Source: Cellulomonas fimi (GTDB taxonomy: Bacteria > Actinomycetota > Actinomycetes > Actinomycetales > Cellulomonadaceae). Taken from it: 33,074 nucleotides of DNA. The number at the start of each line of letters is the position of its first letter. Position 1 is the first letter of the stretch. The position numbers were made by a program, and so were the translations under genes. Shown in pieces: positions 9,701 through 17,630 of the stretch. The notes under the pieces are model-generated. The model did not search any database, was not told where the DNA came from, and saw only the letters and a program-made list of their open reading frames with translations. Location of the stretch: contig NZ_JAPESW010000041.1 of NCBI RefSeq assembly GCF_028527925.1, positions 1 through 33,074 on the forward strand, given 5' to 3'.

Positions 9701-11704
9701 CGCGTCGCGGCGCAGCTCACCGACGGCGACGCCGCGAACGGCGAGGCTGACGTCGTCATCGCCGAGTACCACGAGGGGGCCGGGGCGGGTACGCCCGACG
9801 GCGCCACGCTCGAGGAGGAGGTCGCCGCGGGCGGCGCCTTCGCGGCGATCGTCGAGGACACGTCGGCCGCGGTCGACGCGATCTTCACGGGCCACACCCA
9901 CAAGCAGTACGCGTGGGAGGGCCCGGTCCCCGGTGACGCCGACCGCACGCGGCCGATCGTCCAGACCGGCTCCTACGGCGAGTTCATCGGCAAGGTCGTG
10001 CTGACGTACGACCCGGAGACCGACGAGGTCACGGCGCACACGCAGACCAACGTGCCGCGCACCACGGACGCCGACGCGACGCTCATCAGCACCTTCCCGC
10101 GCGTCGCGGCGGTCAACCAGATCGTCACCGACGCGCTCGCGTACGCGGCCGTCGTGGGCAACCAGCCCGTCGGCTCGGTCACCGCGGACATCACGACCGC
10201 GTACTCGGGCGGCTCCTACGTCGACGGCGTCTACGTCGGCTCGGGCCCGCTGCCCAGCACCGGCCGCGACGACCGGTCCAAGGAGTCGACCCTCGGCGGC
10301 CTGGTCGCGAACTCGCTGCTCGACACGCTCGCCGCACCCGAGCGCGGCGGCGCCGAGATCGGCGTCGTCAACCCGGGCGGCCTGCGCAACGAGCTCTTCT
10401 CCGCGCCCGACGGCGTCATCACCTACGCCGAGGCCAACGCGGTCCTGCCGTTCGTCAACAACCTCTGGACCACGACCCTCACGGGCGACCAGGTCAAGAC
10501 GATGCTCGAGCAGCAGTGGCAGACCAACCGGGACGGCACCATCCCGAGCCGGCCGTACCTGCAGCTCGGCCTGTCGTCGAACGTCACCTACACGTACGAC
10601 CCCGACGCGCCGCTCGGCTCGCACATCACGTCGGTCACCGTGAACGGTGAGCCGCTCGACCCGGACGCCGAGTACCGCGTCGGCACGTTCTCGTTCCTCG
10701 CGCAGGGCGGTGACAACTTCCGGGTGTTCGAGGACGGCGCCGACACGGCGGACTCCGGCCTCATCGACCGGGACGCGTGGATCGCCTACCTCCAGGCGCA
10801 CCCGAACCTGTCGCCGGACTTCGCGCGGCAGGCCGTCGGCCTGGCCGACGTGCCGACGACCGTCGAGGCGGGCGGCCAGCTCGCGTTCGACGTCACCGGG
10901 CTGGACCTGACGAGCCTCGGCTCGCCGCTCAACACGTCGCTCGACGTGCGGGTCGACGGCCAGTCGATCGGCACGGCGACCGTGACGAACGGCGCGGCGA
11001 CCGTCGCCGTGACCGTCCCGGAGAGCGTGCCGGCGGGCGAGCACGTCCTCACGCTCGTCGCGAGCCCCAGCGGCACCACGGTGACGCTCCCGCTCACGGT
11101 CGAGGAGGGCCGGGCGTCGTCCACGACGACCCTCACCGCGAAGCCGACCAGCCAGGTGTTCGGCAAGTCGAAGGTCACGTTCACGGCGACGGTCACGTCC
11201 GAGGCCTCCGTGACGGGTGCCACCGTCGAGTTCGTCGCCGGTGACACGGTGCTCGGCTCGCAGACGCTGTCGAAGAAGGGCACGGCGACGTTCACGCTCC
11301 CGGCGAGCACGCCTGCCGGGACCTACGAGGTCGTCGCCCGGTTCGCCGGCACCGCCGACGTCGCGCCGTCGCAGTCCGACCCCGTGACCGTGACCGTCAC
11401 GCAGGTCAAGACGCACACCGGCCTGGTCGCGACCCGGACGACGCAGAAGCAGGGCTCGCTCCTGCCGACGCTGCTCGTCGCGGGCGTCGTCCAGGAGAAC
11501 CTGCGGATCCCGTCCGGGAAGGTCGAGATCCGCGAGGGCTCGACCGTGGTGAGCCGGCACGACGTCGTCCTCGGCGTCGCGGTCGGCCGCGTGCCGCACG
11601 ACGCGAGCGTCGGCTCGCACACGTACACCGCGACCTTCGTGCCCAGCGACCCGAACGTCGCACCGAGCACGAGTGACCCGGTGACCGTGCGCGTCACGCG
11701 CTGA
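6740..11704 (+). CDS. Secreted ExeM/NucH-like nuclease fused to 5'-nucleotidase, with Ig-like repeats
   Basis: GTG 6740 follows AAGGAGA (6726-6732) and gives 1654 residues. Residues 1-33 form a signal peptide (Lys, then an Ala/Leu-rich core ending in AAAAPS). A lamin-tail-like domain follows (about 38-165, starting PLVINEVYGGGGN), then a linker and OB-like region (about 230-480). The endonuclease/exonuclease/phosphatase domain spans about 488-818, with SFNVLNYF at 494-501 and LEIEN, HLKSKG, GDFNAY and SDHDP. The 5'-nucleotidase metallophosphatase starts with NDFHG (837-841) and has GNHEFDGG (904-911), followed by the nucleotidase C-terminal domain (about 1140-1345). About three Ig-like modules fill 1370-1654. 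No LPxTG anchor or C-terminal membrane segment is seen, so it is probably released. Inferred role: cutting extracellular DNA and dephosphorylating the nucleotides. Confidence 0.9.
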   Translation: MHAGVKSATGGLAALALAAAGSLAAATQAAAAPSPTAPLVINEVYGGGGNSGAPFNRDFVELVNVSTAPVSVDGWAVQYASATGTSWQVTGLSGTVAAGDRLLVGMGSGATGAAFEVDVEGTTLMGASNGKVALTSSATALTCGAAANPCSAQAAVVDLVGYGTATDFSGTGAAPAASNSTSVSRNATHTNTANNAADFTAGTPTPEKSGGGGTDPGEPGDGEYTIAEIQGTGAASPLQGATVTTTGVVTAAYPTGGFNGYVIQTAGTGGALDPARTASDAVFVFSSATVGSVAIGDHVEVTGVVSEFNGLTEITVAAGGVEKIATPGTVTPLSGGWPTSAGGREAIESMLLQPTGDFTVANTFSTNQYGEVGLAAGTTPLLQPTEVGRPGSAEATATVADNAARGVVLDDGATTNFLSSANQSQTPPYVSLTNPVRVGAAASFQAPVIVDYRNNAWKLNPTSQYVAGRPAPVTFENDRTASPADVGGDVKVASFNVLNYFTTLGAQGATCVPFRDRTGDPVTVDTGCDQRGAWDPADLQRQQDKIVAAINALDADVVGLLEIENSAVVDGVPDEALGTLVDALNAEAGAGTWAFVPSSADLPAVELQDTITNALIYRTASVERTGDAHALGTASADGQAFANAREPIAQAFTPVAGGEPVLVVVNHLKSKGSAGPWPGDADTGDGQGASNESRVRQATALRDWVPTIQGDTEAVALVGDFNAYTHEDPLQVLYDAGYVDAVDQLAPGQWSYTFSGLSGSLDHVLLNAAARERATGADVWEINAEESIALEYSRYNYHGTLFYADDVYRSSDHDPVVVGLTAGDNTGPVDLTFLNINDFHGRIDANTVKFAGTVEKERAAAAGPVAFLSAGDNIGASLFASAVQQDQPTIDVLNALELRASAVGNHEFDGGFADLTDRVVPEADFTYLGANVYQKGTTTPALPEYALLDLGGVTVGVIGAVTEETPTLVTPGGIATLDFGDPVEAVNRVAAQLTDGDAANGEADVVIAEYHEGAGAGTPDGATLEEEVAAGGAFAAIVEDTSAAVDAIFTGHTHKQYAWEGPVPGDADRTRPIVQTGSYGEFIGKVVLTYDPETDEVTAHTQTNVPRTTDADATLISTFPRVAAVNQIVTDALAYAAVVGNQPVGSVTADITTAYSGGSYVDGVYVGSGPLPSTGRDDRSKESTLGGLVANSLLDTLAAPERGGAEIGVVNPGGLRNELFSAPDGVITYAEANAVLPFVNNLWTTTLTGDQVKTMLEQQWQTNRDGTIPSRPYLQLGLSSNVTYTYDPDAPLGSHITSVTVNGEPLDPDAEYRVGTFSFLAQGGDNFRVFEDGADTADSGLIDRDAWIAYLQAHPNLSPDFARQAVGLADVPTTVEAGGQLAFDVTGLDLTSLGSPLNTSLDVRVDGQSIGTATVTNGAATVAVTVPESVPAGEHVLTLVASPSGTTVTLPLTVEEGRASSTTTLTAKPTSQVFGKSKVTFTATVTSEASVTGATVEFVAGDTVLGSQTLSKKGTATFTLPASTPAGTYEVVARFAGTADVAPSQSDPVTVTVTQVKTHTGLVATRTTQKQGSLLPTLLVAGVVQENLRIPSGKVEIREGSTVVSRHDVVLGVAVGRVPHDASVGSHTYTATFVPSDPNVAPSTSDPVTVRVTR

Positions 11705-11713
11705 CGCACCGGC

Positions 11714-11760
11714 CGGAGGCCCGGCCGCCCGCCCACGACGGCGCGGCGGTCGGGCCTCCG
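11714..11760 (+). terminator. Intrinsic-type terminator after the nuclease gene
   Basis: A 16-bp stem with one G-U pair: arm CGGAGGCCCGGCCGCC (11714-11729) against 11745-11760, with a 15-base loop. It lies ten bases after the stop of the nuclease gene and is followed by a stretch with scattered T residues. Confidence 0.75.
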
Positions 11761-11818
11761 TCGCATTCCGGCCTTTCGTCCCATGTGCCGGAAGCGACAG
11801 ACGGAGGACGCTGGACCC

Positions 11819-12046
11819 ATGGCCGACCCGTCGCGCACCGACCGACGCCCCCTGCCGCTCGCCACGCACGGGCCGCAGCCGTGGGAGCCGCCCGAGCTGC
11901 GGCACACGCCCGGCGGCGTCTGGGCTCCCGACCCGCTGGCCGTGCCCGCCGTCGCCGGGTGGGTCGACCCCGACGACCGCGTCGTCTGGTTCGAGCACCG
12001 CGGCACGGTGTCCGGGGGCGGCACCACCTGGGGCACCGTCCGGTAG
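11819..12046 (+). CDS. Small protein of unknown function (75 residues)
   Basis: ATG 11819 follows GGAGGA (11803-11808) at a normal spacing and opens 75 codons ending in TAG, whereas nearly all other genes here end in TGA. The N-terminal half is Pro-rich (TDRRPLPLATHGPQPWEPPE). The second half contains VWAPDPLAVP, WVDPDDRVVWFEHRG and a Gly/Thr-rich end (SGGGTTWGTVR). There are no membrane segments or cysteines. I do not recognise the family. It stands alone between two strong hairpins, so it is probably its own transcription unit. In-frame starts farther upstream exist (11783) but lack a ribosome-binding site. Confidence 0.65.
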   Translation: MADPSRTDRRPLPLATHGPQPWEPPELRHTPGGVWAPDPLAVPAVAGWVDPDDRVVWFEHRGTVSGGGTTWGTVR

Positions 12047-12049
12047 CCC

Positions 12050-12088
12050 GTCCGCACGACCCGCCGGCACGATCTGCCGGCACGACCT
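12050..12088 (+). repeat. Three imperfect 13-base tandem repeats
   Basis: Units 12050-12062, 12063-12075 and 12076-12088 share the core CCGNCACGA; units two and three differ at two positions (GCCGGCACGATCT and GCCGGCACGACCT). They lie directly after the stop of the small protein gene and before the terminator. Confidence 0.6.
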
Positions 12089-12089
12089 C

Positions 12090-12137
12090 CGACGACCCGT
12101 CGGTCCACCTGGTGAGCGGTGGGCCGACGGGTCGTCG
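12090..12137 (+). terminator. Strong terminator between the 75-residue gene and the thi operon
   Basis: A 20-bp stem with one G-U pair: arm 12090-12109 (CGACGACCCGTCGGTCCACC) against 12118-12137, with an 8-base loop. It isolates the thi transcript from upstream reading. The following bases are not T-rich. Confidence 0.75.
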
Positions 12138-12147
12138 GCGTCGTGGC

Positions 12148-12153
12148 TAGCCT
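12148..12153 (+). promoter_or_regulatory. Candidate thi operon -10 element
   Basis: TAGCCT fits TANNNT and sits about 11 bases before the first conserved base of the TPP riboswitch, the spacing expected if the RNA begins with the aptamer. No good -35 is visible. Confidence 0.5.
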
Positions 12154-12163
12154 GAGAGCACTG

Positions 12164-12254
12164 ACACGGGGTGCCCCGCGCCGCCCGACCCGGGCGGACC
12201 AGGGGCTGAGATCACACCCGCCGAACCTGATCTAGTTCGTACTAGCGAAGGGAT
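12164..12254 (+). promoter_or_regulatory. TPP riboswitch (THI element)
   Basis: The conserved THI-box blocks appear in order: CGGGGTGCCC (12167-12176), an optional stem CCGCCCG/CGGGCGG (12181-12197), GGGGCTGAGA (12202-12211), ACCCGCCGAACCTGATCT (12216-12233) and ACTAGCGAAGGGATG (12241-12255). The final block contains the ribosome-binding site GAAGGGA (12247-12253), ten bases from the thiM start. Ligand binding should therefore hide it and shut down translation, the usual mode in actinobacteria. It senses thiamin pyrophosphate and controls thiM-thiE-thiD/tenA. Confidence 0.96.
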
Positions 12255-12263
12255 GTCGTCGCG

Positions 12264-13127
12264 ATGACGTCTGCCTACCCGTCCACCGAACCGCACGGCG
12301 ACGCGCTCGCGCTCGCCCATGCCGCCGGCGAGGCGCTCGCCGCGGTCCGCGCGGCCACGCCGCTCGTCCAGTGCCTGACGAACGAGGTCACGACGAACCT
12401 GGTCGCGAGCAGCCTGCTGGCGGTGGGTGCGTCGCCCGCCATGGCGGCCGTGCCCGGCGAGGCGGAGGAGCTCGCGGGCGTCGCGGGCGCCGTCCTCGTC
12501 AACCTCGGCACGCTCGACCCCGACCTGCGGGCGTGCGTCGAGCCGACCGTCGCGACCGCCGTCGGGGCGCGCACGCCGTGGGTGCTCGACCCGGTCGCCG
12601 TGGGCGTGCTGTCCGTCCGCACGCGACTCGCGTCGCGGCTCGTGGCCGAGCGCCCCGCCGTCGTGCGCGGCAACGCGAGCGAGGTGCGTGCGCTCGCGGG
12701 CCGGTTCTCCGCGGGCCGCGGCGTCGACGCGCGCGACGGAGTCGACGCCGCCCGAGAGGCGGCGGCCGGTCTCGCGGGACGGCACGGGACGGTCGTCGCC
12801 GTCTCAGGTCCGGTCGACCTCGTGACGGACGGCGAGCACGAGGTGCGGCTCGCGGTCGGCCACCCGCTGCTGACCCGGATCACGGGCGCCGGGTGCGCGC
12901 TCGGCGGGCTGACCGCCGCGTTCGCCGCGGTCACCGAGCCGCTCGTCGCCGCGGTCGGAGCGACGACGCTGCTGGGCCTCGCCGCCGAGCGGGCCGCGGT
13001 CGCCGCCGCCGGTCCCGCGTCGTTCCAGGTGGCGCTCGTCGACCACCTCGCCGGCGTCGCTCCCGACGACCTCGCGGCCCGCGTCGTGTCCGCCGCGACG
13101 GTCGAGCGCGCCGGGGTGCCCGCGTGA
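12264..13127 (+). CDS. thiM: Hydroxyethylthiazole kinase
   Basis: This 287-residue ribokinase-fold enzyme phosphorylates 4-methyl-5-(2-hydroxyethyl)thiazole, the salvage entry for the thiazole half of thiamin. VQCLTNEVTTNLVAS near residue 33 matches the family's N-terminal substrate loop, DPVAVG and RGNASEV follow, and the ITGAGCALGG anion-hole motif has Cys at about 211. The start is ATG 12264, with its ribosome-binding site inside the TPP riboswitch. The stop overlaps the thiE start as GTGA, so the genes are coupled. Confidence 0.95.
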   Translation: MTSAYPSTEPHGDALALAHAAGEALAAVRAATPLVQCLTNEVTTNLVASSLLAVGASPAMAAVPGEAEELAGVAGAVLVNLGTLDPDLRACVEPTVATAVGARTPWVLDPVAVGVLSVRTRLASRLVAERPAVVRGNASEVRALAGRFSAGRGVDARDGVDAAREAAAGLAGRHGTVVAVSGPVDLVTDGEHEVRLAVGHPLLTRITGAGCALGGLTAAFAAVTEPLVAAVGATTLLGLAAERAAVAAAGPASFQVALVDHLAGVAPDDLAARVVSAATVERAGVPA

Positions 13128-13906
13128 GCCGCGTGCTGCCCGACGGGCCGTACCTCGTCGTCGACGCGGACACCTGTGCGGCCGCGGCGCGCCGCCCCGC
13201 CGACGTCGCCCGGGTCGCGGTCGGCGCGGGCGTCCGCGTGCTGCAGGTGCGCGCCAAGCGCGCGCCGGTCCGCGACCTGGTCGCGCTCACCGTCGACGTC
13301 ACGCGCGCGGTCGAGGGCACGGACGCGCTCGTGATCGTCGACGACCGGGTCGACGTCGCGCTCGCCGCCCGTTCCCGTGGCTGCGCGGTCGCCGGGGTGC
13401 ACGTGGGCCAAAGTGACCTCGACGTCGCCGACGTCCGCCGGCTCCTCGGCCCCGACGCGGTCGTCGGCGTGTCCGCGGCGACCGCCGAGCACCTCGCGGA
13501 GGTCGACCCCGCCGTCGTCGACTACGTCGGCGCGGGGCCCGTGCGCGGCACCCCGACAAAGCCGGACGCGGGCCCGCCGCTCGGGTTGGACGGCCTGCGT
13601 GCGGCCGTCCGCCGCAGCCCCCTGCCCGTCGTCGCGATCGGCGGGCTCGGGGTCGCGGACGTGGCCGACGTGCACCGCGCGGGGGCCCACGGCATCGCGG
13701 TCGTGTCGGCGGTCTGCGCGGCGGCGGACCCGGCGCGCGCCGCGGCGGACCTCGTCGGCGCGTGGAGGGCGACGGTCCGTCGGAGCGCGTCCGGCGTCGA
13801 CGGCGAGCCGGTCGTCGCCGTCGACGACGGTGTCGGGCGGGAGGACGTCGCGCGCGGGGTCGCCACGACCGGTGCGGCGGGCGCGCGAGCGGAGGCCGTG
13901 CGATGA
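13124..13906 (+). CDS. thiE: Thiamine-phosphate synthase
   Basis: GTG 13124 (overlapping the thiM stop) opens 260 codons. The TIM-barrel enzyme joins HMP pyrophosphate with thiazole phosphate to give thiamin phosphate. Family motifs are visible: VLQVRAKRAPVRDL for substrate binding, VDDRVDVALAA, HVGQSDLDVADVRRLLG, GAGPVRGTPTKPD (136-148) and VAIGGLG. About 45 residues after the barrel (from roughly residue 215) form an Ala/Arg/Val-rich tail with no recognised domain, making the protein longer than the usual ~215-residue ThiE. The stop overlaps thiD/tenA as ATGA. Confidence 0.94.
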   Translation: MSRVLPDGPYLVVDADTCAAAARRPADVARVAVGAGVRVLQVRAKRAPVRDLVALTVDVTRAVEGTDALVIVDDRVDVALAARSRGCAVAGVHVGQSDLDVADVRRLLGPDAVVGVSAATAEHLAEVDPAVVDYVGAGPVRGTPTKPDAGPPLGLDGLRAAVRRSPLPVVAIGGLGVADVADVHRAGAHGIAVVSAVCAAADPARAAADLVGAWRATVRRSASGVDGEPVVAVDDGVGREDVARGVATTGAAGARAEAVR

Positions 13907-15450
13907 GCGGGCCCGGTACGGCCGCCTCAGGGTCGCGCCCGCGCGTCCTGTCGATCGCCGGGACCGACCCGACCGGCGGGGCCGGCATCCAGGCCGACCT
14001 CAAGTCGTTCGCCGCGCACGGCGCCTACGGCATGGCGGTCGTCACGGCGCTCGTCGCGCAGAACACGCACGGCGTCCGCGAGGTGCGCGTGCCGGACGTG
14101 GCGTTCCTGCGCGCGCAGCTCGACGCGGTGTCGGACGACGTCACCGTCGACGCGGTGAAGATCGGCATGCTCGCGAACGCGGCCGTGGCCGACGAGGTGG
14201 GGGACTGGCTGACGCGTCACCGGCCGCCGTTCGTCGTGCTCGACCCCGTCATGGTGGCGACCAGCGGTGACCGGCTCCTCGACGACGACGCGGTGGCCGC
14301 AGTGCGCCGTCTCGTCGCGCTCGCGGACGTCGTGACGCCCAACCTGCCCGAGCTGGCGGTGCTCGCCGACGAGCCGGTCGCGAGCACGTGGACGGACGCG
14401 GTCTCGCAGGCGGGACGGCTGTCCCGCACGGCGGGCGTGACCGTCCTGGTCAAGGGCGGCCACCTCTCGGGGCCGCAGAGCCCCGACGCGCTCGTCGACG
14501 GCGCCGGCGTCGTCGAGCTCCCGGGCACGCGCGTGGCGACGACCAGCACGCACGGCACCGGCTGCTCGCTCTCGGCCGCGCTCGCGGCGTTGCGTCCCCG
14601 GCGTCGCGACTGGGCGTCGGCGGCCCGCGACGCCAAGCACTGGCTCGGTGGTGCGATCGCGGCGGGCGAGGCGCTGCAGGTCGGTTCGGGGCACGGGCCC
14701 GTCGACCACCTCCACCACGTGCCCACGCTCGGGCTGCCCCCGTTCACCGACGAGGTCGACGGCGTGCTCGTCGCGGCCTGCGCCGAGTCGCTCGACCAGC
14801 CGCTCGTGCGCGGCCTGGCCGACGGCACGCTCCCCTTCGAGGCGTTCGCCGAGCAGCTGCACCAGGACGCGCTCTACCTCACCGCGTACTCGCGCGTGCT
14901 CGCGCGGGCGTCCACGCTCGCGCCGACGCCGGACGCGCAGGAGTTCTTCGCCCGCGGTGCGCACTCGTGCCTCGCGGTCGAGCGCAGCCTGCACGAGACG
15001 TACCTCGCCCGCGCGGACGTCCGCCCGTCGACGCCGACGTCGGCGGTCACCCGCGCCTACGTGGACCACCTGGCGGCGGTCGCGGCGCACGGGTCGTACG
15101 CCGAGGTGGTCGCCGCGGTGCTGCCCTGCTACTGGCTGTACGCCGAGGTCGGCGTGGCGCTGCTCGCCCGGGCGGACGGCGTCCCCGGGCACCCCTACCG
15201 GGACTGGGTCGCGACCTACGGCAGCGCGCCGTTCACCGACCACGCCGCGCACGCGTGCCGGCTCGCCGACGCGGCGGCCCAGCACGCGGACCCGGGGACG
15301 CGCTCGCGGATGGTCGCGGCCTTCGCGACGTCGTGCGCGCACGAGGTGGCCTTCTTCGGCCAGGTCGCGGTCACGTCGGTGGGCCACGACGAGCCGGTCG
15401 GGGTCGCGCCGGCGGCGCACGACGAGCCGGTCGCGCTCGCGGTCCCCTGA
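13903..15450 (+). CDS. thiD: HMP/HMP-phosphate kinase fused to TenA-family aminopyrimidine hydrolase
   Basis: ATG 13903 gives 515 residues in two domains. Residues ~13-265 are ThiD: LSIAGTDPTGGAGIQADLKSF, KIGMLANAAV, DPVMVATSGDRLL and HGTGCSLSAAL (217-227). It phosphorylates hydroxymethylpyrimidine twice. Residues ~280-495 are TenA (thiaminase II): a helical bundle with VLPCYWLYAEVG carrying the catalytic Cys409, DWVATYGSAPF, and CAHEVAFF with the conserved acidic Glu481. TenA enzymes release the pyrimidine from degraded thiamin, so the fusion couples pyrimidine recovery to its phosphorylation. Similar fusions are known (for example yeast Thi20). It is the last gene of the riboswitch-controlled operon. 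Confidence 0.95.
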   Translation: MSGPGTAASGSRPRVLSIAGTDPTGGAGIQADLKSFAAHGAYGMAVVTALVAQNTHGVREVRVPDVAFLRAQLDAVSDDVTVDAVKIGMLANAAVADEVGDWLTRHRPPFVVLDPVMVATSGDRLLDDDAVAAVRRLVALADVVTPNLPELAVLADEPVASTWTDAVSQAGRLSRTAGVTVLVKGGHLSGPQSPDALVDGAGVVELPGTRVATTSTHGTGCSLSAALAALRPRRRDWASAARDAKHWLGGAIAAGEALQVGSGHGPVDHLHHVPTLGLPPFTDEVDGVLVAACAESLDQPLVRGLADGTLPFEAFAEQLHQDALYLTAYSRVLARASTLAPTPDAQEFFARGAHSCLAVERSLHETYLARADVRPSTPTSAVTRAYVDHLAAVAAHGSYAEVVAAVLPCYWLYAEVGVALLARADGVPGHPYRDWVATYGSAPFTDHAAHACRLADAAAQHADPGTRSRMVAAFATSCAHEVAFFGQVAVTSVGHDEPVGVAPAAHDEPVALAVP

Positions 15451-15457
15451 TGCGGGT

Positions 15458-15488
15458 GCGCGGCCCGGGTCCGTCGCCCGGGCCGCGC
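15458..15488. terminator. Bidirectional terminator between convergent thiD/tenA and trpB2
   Basis: A perfect 12-bp inverted repeat, GCGCGGCCCGGG (15458-15469) and CCCGGGCCGCGC (15477-15488), with a 7-base loop, lies in the 46-base gap between two converging genes, so it can serve both strands. Confidence 0.75.
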
Positions 15489-15496
15489 CCCCCGCG

Positions 15497-16807
15497 TCAG
15501 ACGTACTGGTGGTACGCGGGCAGGTCGAGGATGCCGTTGCCCGACAGGCCGATGACGATCGTCTCCGCCTCGGTGGCGGCACGCGCGTGCGCGAGGGCGC
15601 CGGCGACGGCGTGCGTCGACTCGGGCGCGGGGATGATCCCCTCGGCGCGCGCGAACTCGACACCCGCGGCGAACGCGTCCTCCTGCTCGACGGCGATCGC
15701 GGACAGCAGCCCGAGCTCGTAGGCGTGCGACACCATCGGCGCCATGCCGTGGTAGCGCAGGCCGCCCGCGTGGATCGGCGGCGGCACGAAGTCCTTGCCG
15801 AGCGTGTGCATCTTGAGCAGCGGGGTGAGCCCGGCGACGTCGCCGAAGTCGTACCGGTACTCGCCCTGCGTCATCGACGGGCACGCCGCGGGCTCGCACG
15901 CGACGACGCGCGTGGTCGCGCCGTCGCGCAGGTTGCGGCCGAGGAACGGGAACGCGAGCCCGCCGAGGTTCGACCCGCCGCCCGCGCAGCCGAACACGAC
16001 GTCGGCGGTCTCGCCGAGCTCGTCGAGCTGCGCGAGGGCCTCCTGGCCGATGACGGACTGGTGCAGCAGCACGTGGTTGAGCACCGACCCGAGCGCGTAG
16101 TGCGCGGCGGGGTTCGTCGCGGCGGCCTCGACGGCCTCGCTGATCGCCATGCCGAGCGACCCGGTGGTCTCGGGATCGGCGGCGAGCATCGCGCGACCGG
16201 CCTCGGTCAGGTCGGACGGGGACGGGTGGCACGCGCCGCCGTACGTCTCCATCTGCATGCGGCGGTACGGCTTGGCGTCGTACGACGCGCGCACCTGCCA
16301 CACCTCGCACTCGAGCCCGAGCAGCGAGCACGCCATCGACAGCGACGCGCCCCACTGGCCGGCTCCGGTCTCGGTCGTGAGCTTCGTGATCCCCTCGACC
16401 GCGTTGTAGTACGCCTGCGCGACGGCCGTGTTCGGCTTGTGCGACCCGACCGGGCTGACGCCCTCGTACTTGTAGTAGATCCGCGCGGGCGTGCCGAGCG
16501 CGCGCTCCAGCCGCACGGCCCGGACCAGCGGCGACGGCCGCCACAGCGCGTACAGCTCGCGCACGGTCTGCGGGATCTCGACCCAGCGCTCGGTCGTCAC
16601 CTCCTGCGCGATGAGCGCCATCGGGAACAGCGGGGCCAGGTCGTCGGGCGTGAGCGGCTCGCGCGTGCCGGGGTGCAGCGCAGGCGGGCACGGCTCGGGC
16701 AGGTCGGCCGCGAGGTTGTACCAGTGGGTCGGCACGGACGAGGGGACGACGACCCCGAGCGGGTCGGTCCGGGGGGCGGGGCGCACGTCGTCGGGCGTGG
16801 TGGTCAT
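15497..16807 (-). CDS. TrpB2-type tryptophan synthase beta chain (stand-alone PLP enzyme)
   Basis: The 436-residue product is a fold-type II PLP enzyme of the TrpB2 class. [14 protein letters not shown] precedes GSHKPNTA with the PLP lysine at K124. ETGAGQWG (catalytic Glu) and the phosphate-binding loop GCAGGGSN are present, and the C-terminal part has [12 protein letters not shown]. TrpB2 enzymes make tryptophan from indole and serine, but they occur without a TrpA partner and some act on other substrates. No trpA or other trp gene is near, so indole rescue or another beta-replacement reaction is possible. The start ATG (16807) has no Shine-Dalgarno but has a -10-like TAGGGT six bases ahead, suggesting a leaderless mRNA. 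Confidence 0.92.
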   Translation of the reverse strand: MTTTPDDVRPAPRTDPLGVVVPSSVPTHWYNLAADLPEPCPPALHPGTREPLTPDDLAPLFPMALIAQEVTTERWVEIPQTVRELYALWRPSPLVRAVRLERALGTPARIYYKYEGVSPVGSHKPNTAVAQAYYNAVEGITKLTTETGAGQWGASLSMACSLLGLECEVWQVRASYDAKPYRRMQMETYGGACHPSPSDLTEAGRAMLAADPETTGSLGMAISEAVEAAATNPAAHYALGSVLNHVLLHQSVIGQEALAQLDELGETADVVFGCAGGGSNLGGLAFPFLGRNLRDGATTRVVACEPAACPSMTQGEYRYDFGDVAGLTPLLKMHTLGKDFVPPPIHAGGLRYHGMAPMVSHAYELGLLSAIAVEQEDAFAAGVEFARAEGIIPAPESTHAVAGALAHARAATEAETIVIGLSGNGILDLPAYHQYV

Positions 16808-16813
16808 GGCGTG

Positions 16814-16819
16814 ACCCTA
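16814..16819 (-). promoter_or_regulatory. Candidate -10 for a leaderless trpB2 transcript
   Basis: On the minus strand TAGGGT ends six bases before the ATG. Transcription would begin at or next to the start codon, consistent with the lack of a ribosome-binding site. No -35 is evident. Confidence 0.4.
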
Positions 16820-16854
16820 GGCCGGACGACGGCGCCCCGGGAGGGGATCGGCGC

Positions 16855-17630
16855 TCAGATCGCGCAGGAGTCGTCCGTGCACGCCGCCGCGTCGGGGTCG
16901 CCCAGCACGGTGAGGGGGTTCGCCTCGCGCCACGCGGCCTCGAGCAGCTGCGTGAAGACGGCCGCGGGCTGCGCGCCGGACACGGCGATGCGCCGGTCCA
17001 CGACGAAGAACGGCACGCCGGTGACGCCGAGCAGGCGCGCCTGCGCCTCGTCGGCCCGGACCGCGTCGGCGGCGCGGTCACCGTCGAGCACCTCCCGGAC
17101 GTCGTCGTCGGACAGCCCGGTCGCGCCGAAGCCCGCGGCGGCGGCGAGCTCGACGAGGGTCGCCGGGTCGCCGAGGTCGCGCCCGTGCTCGAAGTGCGCC
17201 GAGAACAGCGTCTCGACGAGCGCGTCCGCGAGCGGCGCCCCGCCGGCCTCGGCGGCGACGTGCACGAGCCGGTGCGCGTCGAACGTGTTGAACGCGAGCG
17301 CGCGGTCGAAGTCGTACGCGAGGCCCTCGCCCGCGGCCACGGCCGTCACGTGGGCGAACATCTCGCGCACGCGGTCGGCGGGCAGGCCCTTGTGCTCGAC
17401 GAGCGCGTCGACCTCGGGACGTCCCGGCCCGGTGGGGGTGTCGGGGGAGAGCTCGTACGACCGCCACGTGACACGGACGTGCGCGCGGTGCGGGAACGCG
17501 GCGAGCGCGGAGGCGAACCGGCGCTTGCCGATGAAGCACCACGGGCACGCGATGTCGGACCAGACCTCGACGTGGAGCGCGCGCGGGCCGACGACGGACC
17601 CGTCGACGTGGTCGAGGGTGGGGAGGGTGG

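Noticed and set aside
6839..12070. A very long minus-strand open frame opposite the nuclease gene
   Set aside because: Its product is Arg/Gly/Ala-rich with no domains, and it mirrors the codon pattern of the real + strand gene, which has a signal peptide and recognisable catalytic motifs.
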